A stretch of 10,955 nt of DNA, taken from positions 1 through 10,955 of the forward strand of contig JAHWHT010000030.1 of NCBI GenBank assembly GCA_019323135.1. The letters run 5' to 3'. This DNA comes from Candidatus Woesearchaeota archaeon. Its GTDB lineage: Archaea > Nanobdellota > Nanobdellia > Woesearchaeales > ARS49. Positions 6,347 to 10,955 of the stretch are shown here, piece after piece. A program made the position numbers and the translations under genes. The notes beneath the pieces were generated by a model. It saw nothing but the letters and a program-made list of their open reading frames with translations. It searched no databases and was not told the origin of the DNA. Position 1 is the stretch's first letter. Each line of letters begins with the position of its first letter.

Positions 6347-7144
6347 TTACTCCTCTTTTTGACAGGTATCAAAAAAATCACATTGACCTGTTGAATATTT
6401 GCAAAGACCAGATTTTTTCTTTGGATAATCTGCTATTTCTTCTGAAACTGTGTTTTGGTGAACTAACTCAATTTCTTTCTTTGCAAACTCAACTAATTGC
6501 TCATCTACTTTAATAACTTTTGGTTTATCTTTCAAGAAGTAAACGCCAACTTTATGAGGAAGAACTCCATGAACCTCTTGATATAACAGCGCATAAATAG
6601 CCAACTGAAGTTTGTGATCAGATATACCAAAAGACTTGCTGGTTTTATAATCCATAACTCTTATTTCATCATTTATGTTTTCAATAGCGTCAATATATCC
6701 CCTTACATTGAAAACCTTGCTAAGATAATATTTTTCCCGAATCGGGGTGAGTATCTTGAACCGCTCTTGAAACGTGCCGTGCTGGTATGTTACTTCATTT
6801 GCAAACTGGTCAAGCCAGTTGAAAAGCATAAGCAAAGTCTCTTCAAAATAAAACTGATACTGTTCGCTTGTCAATCGCAATACAGTTAACCTGTTTTTTG
6901 CAGCTGCCCATTCCTGTAAAAGCAACTCCTGCAAAACATTTGAGAGTTTTACCTTGAAATTATCCATAGTGTAATCAGAAATATCTGTATCAAAGAATTT
7001 TTCTAAAACAGTGTGTGCAACATTACCTCTTACCAGATGAATGCTTGGCAATGTTTTCAGTTTTTGAATATATTGATAGTAATACTTTCTAGGACATTGC
7101 TGATAAAGTTTGATAGAACTTGGAGATTGCACCCTTTTTGCCAT
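6347..7144 (-). CDS. Cas4/RecB-like PD-(D/E)XK nuclease with a probable iron-sulfur cluster
   Basis: A 265-residue protein with the full motif set of the RecB/Cas4/AddB nuclease family. It starts with the SPSSIKLYQQCPRKYYYQYI-type segment (7-26, Cys17). His44 lies in RGNVAH, followed by Asp152 (RGYIDAIE) and the core Asp165-Tyr-Lys167 (VMDYKTSK). The QxxxY motif is Gln180/Tyr184 (QLAIYALLY). Three cysteines close the protein: Cys248, Cys255 and Cys261. With Cys17 these would bind a 4Fe-4S cluster, as in Cas4 and AddB. Metal-dependent DNA exonuclease or endonuclease activity is expected. No CRISPR array or other cas gene is in the window, so a repair or DNA-processing role is as likely as adaptation. 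It is the first gene of an operon with a five-span membrane protein and has a CATATAAA box at leaderless spacing. Confidence 0.9.
   Translation of the reverse strand: MAKRVQSPSSIKLYQQCPRKYYYQYIQKLKTLPSIHLVRGNVAHTVLEKFFDTDISDYTMDNFKVKLSNVLQELLLQEWAAAKNRLTVLRLTSEQYQFYFEETLLMLFNWLDQFANEVTYQHGTFQERFKILTPIREKYYLSKVFNVRGYIDAIENINDEIRVMDYKTSKSFGISDHKLQLAIYALLYQEVHGVLPHKVGVYFLKDKPKVIKVDEQLVEFAKKEIELVHQNTVSEEIADYPKKKSGLCKYSTGQCDFFDTCQKEE
6350..6355 (-). promoter_or_regulatory. Shine-Dalgarno sequence of the membrane protein gene
   Basis: GAGGAG on the minus strand lies six bases before the ATG and overlaps the last codons of the upstream nuclease gene. It explains how an internal operon gene is translated when first genes here are leaderless. 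Confidence 0.75.
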
Positions 7145-7167
7145 GAACTTAAAAAGTTTAGCACTTG

Positions 7168-7175
7168 TTTATATG
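7168..7175 (-). promoter_or_regulatory. TATA box of the PD-(D/E)XK nuclease operon
   Basis: CATATAAA on the minus strand, with its upstream edge 31 bases before the ATG. The octamer equals that of the four plus-strand promoters to the right, but the upstream CCGARAAA part of that element is not present here. Confidence 0.6.
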
Positions 7176-7208
7176 TTTTGTTATTATTAAAACGCTATGT
7201 TGAAAATC

Positions 7209-7238
7209 TTCCGAGAAAACTGGGGAAGAGCATATAAA
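7209..7238 (+). promoter_or_regulatory. Composite promoter element copy A, driving the first PIN gene
   Basis: TTCCGAGAAA, 12 bases, then CATATAAA (7231-7238), whose upstream edge is 29 bases before the PIN ATG. The six bases before the TATA box, GAAGAG, sit at the BRE position. Copy B at 7921-7950 is nearly the same: 11 matching bases (CTTCCGAGAAA) and 14 matching bases (GAAGAG plus CATATAAA) at identical spacing. Confidence 0.75.
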
Positions 7239-7259
7239 AAATAAAATCAGAAAAATTCT

Positions 7260-7625
7260 ATGAAAATCTATATTGATACTAATGTGTATCTAGATTATCT
7301 TTTAGAGCGGAAGAATAAAAATGGAAAAGATCTCAGCAGACCTGCTTTTGATGTGTTTAAGAGAGCAGCTTATTGCGAGTTTTATATACTTATACCTAAT
7401 CATCTTATACAGGAATTGCGAGGAATAATAGACTTAAATGATTTAACTATGCTTATGAGTTTTTTGAAGAAAAAAATAATACTGATTTCTGATGAAACAA
7501 AAGGCAAAGGAGATGGACTGCATGCGCATTTAGCCATAAAACACGGCGCAGACCTAATAGTGACAAGAAACATAAAACATTTCCAGGGATTTTCAATCCA
7601 ATCCAACACTCCTGAAGATCTCTGA
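7260..7625 (+). CDS. PIN-domain ribonuclease, VapC-like putative toxin (module 1)
   Basis: A 121-residue single-domain PIN protein, the size of VapC toxins, which usually cleave tRNA or rRNA. The acidic active site is visible: Asp6 (YIDTNVYLDYL), Glu52 (LIQELRG), Asp85 (KGKGDGLHAHLA), then Asp98 and the TRN motif at 102-104 (ADLIVTRNIKHF). The C-terminus, with NTPEDL, is typical of this group. No antitoxin gene precedes it. Instead, an RHH gene faces it from the minus strand and the two coding regions overlap by 33 bases at their 3' ends. Its promoter is copy A of the shared element, and the mRNA is probably leaderless. It is divergent from the nuclease operon. Toxin activity is inferred from family and context. 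Confidence 0.9.
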   Translation: MKIYIDTNVYLDYLLERKNKNGKDLSRPAFDVFKRAAYCEFYILIPNHLIQELRGIIDLNDLTMLMSFLKKKIILISDETKGKGDGLHAHLAIKHGADLIVTRNIKHFQGFSIQSNTPEDL

Positions 7626-7865
7626 TGGAGACATTTTTTTTAACTTATCTTTTACTTTCTTCTGCTCTGCTTTGGTCAATAAACGACCTTTGCCTCTGAG
7701 CAGTTCAAGACCGCGAATTGCCCTTTGCTTTTCGTACTCTTCAATGTTTTTTCTTATTGCATCCCTGATGAATTCAGTCATGTTTGCAAACATGCCCGTC
7801 TTGACTATATCATTCATGCGTTTCTTCAATTGTTTTTCTAGCCGTAAATGAACTAATTCTCCCAT
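7593..7865 (-). CDS. Ribbon-helix-helix protein, putative antitoxin and repressor (module 1)
   Basis: A 90-residue protein with an N-terminal ribbon-helix-helix fold: strand VHLRLEK at 5-11, helix 1 around 12-23, then FANMTEFIRDAIRKNIEEYE (26-45) as the turn and helix 2. RHH dimers insert the paired strands into the DNA major groove. The charged C-terminus (46-90) is the part that, in VapB-type antitoxins, wraps the toxin. It shares TEFIRDAIR and overall layout with the second RHH protein in the window. The gene converges on the PIN gene and overlaps it by 33 bases. A perfect inverted repeat spans the start codon and TATA box, suggesting self-repression. Pairing with the PIN protein is inferred from adjacency and repetition of the arrangement. 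Confidence 0.88.
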   Translation of the reverse strand: MGELVHLRLEKQLKKRMNDIVKTGMFANMTEFIRDAIRKNIEEYEKQRAIRGLELLRGKGRLLTKAEQKKVKDKLKKMSPSEIFRSVGLD

Positions 7866-7893
7866 ATATCATTTGTATACCTTAATGATATAT
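7864..7893. promoter_or_regulatory. Perfect 10-base inverted repeat, candidate operator of RHH gene 1
   Basis: Arms ATATATCATT (7864-7873) and AATGATATAT (7884-7893) are exact reverse complements around a 10-base spacer. The left arm touches the start codon and the right arm covers most of the TATA box (7889-7896). A dimer or tetramer of the RHH product bound here would block TBP. The arm centres are 20 bases apart, about two helical turns, so both arms face the same side. AT-rich context raises the chance of coincidence, but ten exact pairs are unlikely by chance. Confidence 0.55.
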
Positions 7894-7896
7894 AAA
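7889..7896 (-). promoter_or_regulatory. TATA box of RHH gene 1
   Basis: TTTATATA on the minus strand, with its upstream edge 31 bases before the ATG, giving a leaderless transcript. It overlaps the right arm of the inverted repeat. Confidence 0.6.
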
Positions 7897-7920
7897 GATT
7901 ATGGTTTTAAGACGGATAGC

Positions 7921-7950
7921 TTCCGAGAAATTCTAAGAAGAGCATATAAA
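7921..7950 (+). promoter_or_regulatory. Composite promoter element copy B, driving the OB-fold gene
   Basis: TTCCGAGAAA, 12 bases, CATATAAA (7943-7950), with the upstream edge of the TATA box 31 bases before the ATG. It is the partner of copy A and lies just past the PIN/RHH module in the same orientation, back-to-back with the RHH promoter. Confidence 0.75.
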
Positions 7951-7973
7951 GATAAGTTAGATTAAATAATTGT

Positions 7974-8276
7974 ATGAATGAAAAAATGCTATTGATAACT
8001 GCTTTGACTTGTATTGTTGTAGGACTTCCTATACTATATGCGGCATCGCAGTTTGTTTCTTCAGATGATCCTCGAGTTCTTACTGAGCTAATGGGGGTGG
8101 TTGAGAGAGTGACTGCAAAAGAAAAAGTGACAATTATTTCTGTGAAACCGATTCACAGCATTCCTGTTGTCTCTTTTGATAACTTAAATGTCAAGAAAGG
8201 AGAAAAAATAACTGTTACAGGGAGATTGGAGAGCTATAATGGAAAAATAGAATTTATTGCAGATGAATTAACCTAA
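7974..8276 (+). CDS. Membrane-anchored OB-fold protein
   Basis: A 100-residue protein with an N-terminal hydrophobic span at about 5-26 (signal anchor) followed by a small beta-rich domain at about 38-98. The pattern of GVVERVTAKEKVTIISV, then FDNLNVKKGEKITVTGRL, then GKIEFIADEL resembles the tRNA/nucleic-acid-type OB fold, where a Gly-rich turn (KKGEKITVTGRL) connects strands. Length and layout suggest an externally facing single-domain protein; ligand could be nucleic acid, but nothing in the sequence proves it. A Cys at 13 inside the span is not in a lipobox. It starts at leaderless spacing from promoter copy B. Its stop overlaps the end of the convergent TIM-barrel gene by 9 bases. The OB assignment is by pattern only. 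Confidence 0.75.
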   Translation: MNEKMLLITALTCIVVGLPILYAASQFVSSDDPRVLTELMGVVERVTAKEKVTIISVKPIHSIPVVSFDNLNVKKGEKITVTGRLESYNGKIEFIADELT

Positions 8277-8954
8277 TTTTCTTAGTAATGCTATCTCTTG
8301 TTCTAACAAATCTAATCTGTCTTTTGGAACTACGCCTTCAATTACCCAGATAATATCTTTTGGGACGCAGTCAGGAATTTTGTAATCAGAACCAGTGATT
8401 AAGTGGTGATGCGTTTTCAGGCTAGTATCATAGACTGGATTCTTTAAGCAGGATACATGCACTTCTTTTATTAGATTTTTTGCAGCCGTGATTTGCTCGG
8501 ATAGTTTTCCAGGATTGGTTTGCTCTATATGATTTATATCTATGCAGATGTTTTTATTAAATTCTGCAACATCTTTCAAATTTTGAAAATTAGGCTTGTT
8601 TTTGTCACAATTCTCAATAACAAAAGGAATGTCGTCTGGTTTGTCTTGTAGTTTATCCCATTCATCTGCGTGGATTACAACTTGCTGAATATTAAGCAAA
8701 GGAATCATTATTCTTACTTTGTCAAATGCTTCTTTAGGTTTTGTTAAAGCAGGCATGTGAAATGTGACAAAATATTTGTCAAGCTTGCCTTGAAACTTTT
8801 GGAAAGCCTTATCAAACAATTCTTGCTCAGAAAAATGTATCTCAATACCGTCTAAATCTAAATCTTTAACCAACTCAAGACACTTAAGTTGAGCATCCAC
8901 AGTCCAAGATTCTTGCCACATATAACACGAATTTAGACCCAAACTTATTTTCAT
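8268..8954 (-). CDS. Xylose isomerase-like TIM-barrel protein (sugar phosphate isomerase/epimerase or AP endonuclease 2 superfamily)
   Basis: A 228-residue TIM-barrel protein with the strand-end motifs of the xylose isomerase-like superfamily: GIEIHF (36-41), VTFHMPA (63-69), VVIHADEW (92-99), FVIENCD (111-117), ICIDINH (136-142), EVHVS (164-168), HHHLITGSD (182-190) and WVIEGVV (203-209). Likely metal ligands are Glu114, Asp139, one of His166 or His182, and Glu206. The superfamily includes sugar epimerases and isomerases and endonuclease IV. The domain is shorter than endonuclease IV (about 280) and lacks its full nine-ligand set as far as I can see, so an isomerase or hydrolase is more likely than DNA repair. 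It has its own promoter, is divergent from the second PIN gene, and overlaps the OB-fold gene end by 9 bases. The substrate is unknown. Confidence 0.82.
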   Translation of the reverse strand: MKISLGLNSCYMWQESWTVDAQLKCLELVKDLDLDGIEIHFSEQELFDKAFQKFQGKLDKYFVTFHMPALTKPKEAFDKVRIMIPLLNIQQVVIHADEWDKLQDKPDDIPFVIENCDKNKPNFQNLKDVAEFNKNICIDINHIEQTNPGKLSEQITAAKNLIKEVHVSCLKNPVYDTSLKTHHHLITGSDYKIPDCVPKDIIWVIEGVVPKDRLDLLEQEIALLRKLG

Positions 8955-8976
8955 ATTTCTAAGAAATGATATTTTG

Positions 8977-8984
8977 CTTAAATA
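8977..8984 (-). promoter_or_regulatory. TATA-like box of the TIM-barrel gene
   Basis: TATTTAAG on the minus strand, with its upstream edge 30 bases before the ATG, consistent with a leaderless start. Confidence 0.45.
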
Positions 8985-8997
8985 ATTACCGGAAAAC

Positions 8998-9027
8998 TTT
9001 TGGAAAATCCTTGTAAAAACATATAAA
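8998..9027 (+). promoter_or_regulatory. Composite promoter element copy C, driving the second PIN gene
   Basis: TTTTGGAAAA, 12 bases, CATATAAA (9020-9027), with the upstream edge of the TATA box 31 bases before the PIN ATG. A second GGAAAA lies just upstream at 8991-8996. The BRE position reads TAAAAA. The region 9013-9042 is repeated exactly at 9791-9820. Confidence 0.75.
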
Positions 9028-9042
9028 GACTATTTTCTGTTA
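9013..9042 (+). repeat. Exact 30-base direct repeat, left copy
   Basis: This block, beginning GTAAAAACATATAAAG and ending TTTTCTGTTA, recurs without a mismatch at 9791-9820, 778 bases to the right and in the same orientation. It contains the TATA box and continues 15 bases past it. The two copies bracket the second PIN/RHH module. Confidence 0.95.
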
Positions 9043-9050
9043 TTTAATGC

Positions 9051-9464
9051 ATGCAAAAATACTATCTTGATGCCTGCATCTGGTTTGATTATTTTGAGAA
9101 CCGGAAAGATAGGTTCAGGCCACTTGGCGAATGGGCGTTTGATTTGATTAAGAAAATCATTAAAGAAGATGCGTTAATTCTTTATTCAGAACTAGTCGAA
9201 GAGGAATTGGGCAAGAGATATTCTGTAAAAGATATTCAAAAGATTTTGAATATTGTTCCTCCTGCAGTTATAATTACCGTGAAAACATCTAATACTCAAA
9301 TTAAAGAATCAATTTACATTTCTAAAAAATTCAATATCCCTCGAAAAGATGCATTACATGCAATTCTTGCAAGAGACAATAATGCAATTCTTATTACTAG
9401 AGATAAACATTTTCAGGAATTGCAGGACAAGTTAAGTATTAGAAAACCAGAAGAACTAATCTAG
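9051..9464 (+). CDS. PIN-domain ribonuclease, VapC-like putative toxin (module 2)
   Basis: A 137-residue PIN protein with an intact acidic site: Asp7 (YYLDACIWFDYF), Glu50/Glu51 (ELVEEELGKRY), Asp100 (IPRKDALHAILA) and Asp118 in TRDKHF (116-121). It is only distantly similar to the first PIN protein; the middle region (52-95) differs and is longer, so this is a related module rather than a recent gene copy. The start at 9051 fits the leaderless spacing from promoter copy C; an ATG at 9047 is out of frame. It converges on the second RHH gene with a 9-base overlap and is divergent from the TIM-barrel gene. Ribonuclease activity is a family property; the target is unknown. Confidence 0.9.
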   Translation: MQKYYLDACIWFDYFENRKDRFRPLGEWAFDLIKKIIKEDALILYSELVEEELGKRYSVKDIQKILNIVPPAVIITVKTSNTQIKESIYISKKFNIPRKDALHAILARDNNAILITRDKHFQELQDKLSIRKPEELI

Positions 9465-9719
9465 CTTAATTCCGTACTTTTTTGCGATTTCTTGAAATGC
9501 CAATTCACCTGCTTTTTCATCACTCATCCTTGCTTTTCCTTTAAGACAACCTTTCATGGCAGAAAGTTTTCTTAAAGCCTCTTCTTTTTCCTGCTCATTC
9601 AGTTTATGCCTGATTGCATCTCTGATGAATTCTGTTCTCGTGCTGTACATATTCTTCTTAAGATTCTTATCTACTGCCTTGAGAAGTGCAGTGTCCAGTT
9701 TCAAGGTTATTGCTTCCAT
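9456..9719 (-). CDS. Ribbon-helix-helix protein, putative antitoxin and repressor (module 2)
   Basis: An 87-residue protein whose first 45 residues form a ribbon-helix-helix domain: strand AITLKLDTALL near 3-13, then NMYSTRTEFIRDAIRHKL around 24-41. The C-terminal half is charged and helical (EKEEALRKL, DEKAGELAFQEIAKKYG), as in toxin-binding antitoxin tails. A longer open frame reaches 9800, but those extra residues look non-coding (reading through the repeat DNA and TATA boxes), and the RHH fold starts right at the ATG at 9719, which also sits 31 bases from a TATA box. The gene converges on the second PIN gene (9-base overlap) and is divergent from the permease. A 7-base inverted repeat lies between its TATA box and ATG. 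Confidence 0.88.
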   Translation of the reverse strand: MEAITLKLDTALLKAVDKNLKKNMYSTRTEFIRDAIRHKLNEQEKEEALRKLSAMKGCLKGKARMSDEKAGELAFQEIAKKYGIKLD

Positions 9720-9722
9720 AGT

Positions 9723-9746
9723 AATACTTAATATATACAAAGTATT
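9723..9746. promoter_or_regulatory. 7-base inverted repeat, candidate operator of RHH gene 2
   Basis: Arms AATACTT (9723-9729) and AAGTATT (9740-9746) flank a 10-base spacer. The position between start codon and TATA box and the 10-base spacer are the same as for the inverted repeat of RHH gene 1, though arm sequences differ. Binding of the RHH product would hinder TBP at 9743-9750. Seven pairs in AT-rich DNA is modest on its own; the parallel with module 1 is the main support. Confidence 0.4.
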
Positions 9747-9750
9747 TAAG
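9743..9750 (-). promoter_or_regulatory. TATA-like box of RHH gene 2
   Basis: CTTAAATA on the minus strand, with its upstream edge 31 bases before the ATG at 9719. It supports that start over the upstream ATG at 9800. Confidence 0.5.
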
Positions 9751-9775
9751 TTTTTCGTATTTTGTTCTGAAAATT

Positions 9776-9805
9776 TTTCGGAAAAAGTTAGTAAAAACAT
9801 ATAAA
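9776..9805 (+). promoter_or_regulatory. Composite promoter element copy D, driving the permease gene
   Basis: TTTCGGAAAA, 12 bases, CATATAAA (9798-9805), with the upstream edge of the TATA box 30 bases before the permease ATG at 9828. It is the partner of copy C. Confidence 0.75.
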
Positions 9806-9820
9806 GACTATTTTCTGTTA
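9791..9820 (+). repeat. Exact 30-base direct repeat, right copy
   Basis: Identical to 9013-9042. The match stops at both ends (t against a on the left, t against a on the right), so the shared block is exactly 30 bases, with partial similarity (GGAAAA at the same spacing) further left. Confidence 0.95.
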
Positions 9821-9827
9821 AATATCA

Positions 9828-10955
9828 ATGATATGGACACTTTTACTCGCAATAATAATAGGGATTTTATGTGGAATTGTCACAGGCTTGACTCCAGGCA
9901 TCCACATCAATCTAATTTCTGTATTAATAGTGAGCATGAGCTCAATACTTTTAGAATACACTTCTGCCCTGTTTTTAGCGACAATAATCATTTCAATGGG
10001 AGTAACGCACACTTTTCTTGATTCTATTCCCTCAATATTTTTAGGGGCGCCGGACACAGATACTGTTATGGCAGTGTTGCCTGGACACAAATTATTGTTT
10101 CAGGGATTGGGGTGGGATGCTGTTCGGTTGACTGTTATTGGTTCATTGCTTTGCTTGATATTATGCATTGCAATAATACCCTTGCTTGCACTGGTGTTTC
10201 CAATATTGTACAATCTTATGAAAAACTATATTGGATACTTGCTCATTGTAATGGTTGGATTTATAATTCTAAAAGACAGCAAAAGAATATGGGCAATTGT
10301 GATATTTATTTTTTCAGGAATATTAGGATTGATTGTTTTGAATTCAGACATTTCACAACCATTATTTCCAATGCTCTCTGGAATGTTTGGGATAAGTGCG
10401 CTGCTAATATCTCTTTTTCAAAAAGTAGAGGTTCCGACACAGATAGCTACAGAATATATAAAAATAGGAAAAGGAGAGTATATGCAGAGTTTAGTTGGGG
10501 GAGTTTTCTCAGGAAGTTTTGTTGCGCTATTTCCAGGCATTGGGGCTGCACAGGCAGCAGCAATGTCAACAGTATTTTTTAAGGTCAAAGAATATGGATA
10601 TTTGATTCTAGTGGGCGGAATTAATACTGTTAACTTTATTATTGCACTTGTTACTGTTTATACTTTAGATAAAGCAAGGAATGGAGCGATTGTTGCAGTG
10701 ATGGAAATCATTACAAACATTGATTTAGCAAGGCTAATTACGTTTGCAGCAATTGCATTGATTGTTGGGGGGATTGCAACAATACTGACACTAAAGATTG
10801 CAAAACTTTTTGCTTTTATGATTGAAGAAATAAATTATAATATGATTTCAGGATTTATTCTACTGTTTATCATAGGATTAGCATTTTATTTTTCAGGATT
10901 TATCGGACTATTAGTTTTATTCATAAGCACAGCACTAGGAATAATACCTCAAATA
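9828..10955 (+). CDS. TctA/DUF112-family membrane permease (3' end beyond the window)
   Basis: An open frame of 376 codons runs from ATG at 9828 to the last base with no stop, so the gene is cut by the window edge. The protein is very hydrophobic, with roughly ten or more membrane spans. It belongs to the TctA-related family of archaeal permeases (COG1784/DUF112 type). Two related motifs mark the family's internal repeat: GLTPGIHIN at 20-28 and LFPGIGAAQAA at 234-244. SIPSIFLGAPDTDT (67-79) with VLPGHKLL (83-90) is also typical. TctA proteins are the large permease subunit of tripartite tricarboxylate transporters, but no TctB or binding protein is visible, and the archaeal group is often solitary; substrate unknown. 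The start follows from leaderless spacing to promoter copy D. Shorter open frames on both strands across this region are shadows. Confidence 0.9.
   Translation, partial: MIWTLLLAIIIGILCGIVTGLTPGIHINLISVLIVSMSSILLEYTSALFLATIIISMGVTHTFLDSIPSIFLGAPDTDTVMAVLPGHKLLFQGLGWDAVRLTVIGSLLCLILCIAIIPLLALVFPILYNLMKNYIGYLLIVMVGFIILKDSKRIWAIVIFIFSGILGLIVLNSDISQPLFPMLSGMFGISALLISLFQKVEVPTQIATEYIKIGKGEYMQSLVGGVFSGSFVALFPGIGAAQAAAMSTVFFKVKEYGYLILVGGINTVNFIIALVTVYTLDKARNGAIVAVMEIITNIDLARLITFAAIALIVGGIATILTLKIAKLFAFMIEEINYNMISGFILLFIIGLAFYFSGFIGLLVLFISTALGIIPQI

Noticed and set aside
5624..6362. Plus-strand open frames opposite the five-span membrane protein
   Set aside because: Their Cys/Ser-, Gly/Ala- or Thr-rich composition mirrors the Pro/Ala/Thr linker and membrane spans of the minus-strand gene, which has a Shine-Dalgarno site and operon context.
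7145..9050. tRNA genes or small RNAs in the intergenic gaps
   Set aside because: All gaps are about 100 bases or less and are filled by promoters; no cloverleaf or GTTCGA-type T-loop was seen.
9720..9800. N-terminal extension of RHH protein 2 from ATG at 9800
   Set aside because: The extension reads through the direct repeat, two TATA boxes and the inverted repeat; the RHH fold begins at the ATG at 9719 with correct promoter spacing.
9818..10582. Open frames on both strands (minus 9818-10090, plus 9833-10021 and 10112-10582)
   Set aside because: They are shadows of the permease frame beginning at 9828, which has family motifs, a promoter and stays open to the window end.

Overview
The window looks archaeal, most likely a DPANN-type genome (Woesearchaeota or Pacearchaeota-like). 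The reasons are an archaeal 23S rRNA 3' end, Kae1/TsaD of the archaeal type, a membrane-anchored archaeal LonB protease, a TFIIB-type zinc ribbon, TATA boxes about 30 bases upstream of most start codons with no leader, AT-rich DNA and very compact gene spacing. The lineage is inferred from gene style only. No search could be run.

Layout. Bases 1 to about 400 are the 3' end of 23S rRNA, facing a soluble sensor-less histidine kinase on the minus strand. The kinase is divergent from kae1 (+), which converges on a membrane-anchored transglutaminase-like protein (-). Next on the minus strand come a short protein with a TFIIB-like zinc ribbon and a long lysine-rich repeat tail, and lonB. Then comes a two-gene minus-strand operon: a Cas4/RecB-like PD-(D/E)XK nuclease followed by a five-span membrane protein. 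From about 7.2 kb the genes alternate strands. A PIN nuclease (+) converges on a ribbon-helix-helix protein (-); an anchored OB-fold protein (+) converges on a TIM-barrel protein (-); a second PIN nuclease (+) converges on a second RHH protein (-); and a TctA/DUF112-type permease (+) runs off the right edge, still open.

The most interesting part is 7.2-9.85 kb. It holds two toxin-antitoxin-like modules in which the PIN and RHH genes are convergent with overlapping 3' ends, instead of the usual co-directional antitoxin-toxin operon. Each module is bounded by same-orientation copies of a promoter element (TTYYGRRAAA, 12 bases, CATATAAA). One copy drives the PIN gene and the other drives the unrelated gene after the module. 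In the second module the two copies share an exact 30-base block. Each RHH gene also has an inverted repeat with a 10-base spacer between its TATA box and start codon, a plausible self-repression operator. Together this suggests a cassette that duplicated, or inserted at, a host promoter.

Twelve of the fourteen protein genes have a TATA-like octamer whose upstream edge lies 29-32 bases from the ATG, which indicates leaderless mRNAs. The two exceptions, the histidine kinase and the second gene of the nuclease operon, carry clear Shine-Dalgarno sequences. This rule also fixes the starts of the zinc-ribbon protein, the second RHH protein and the permease.
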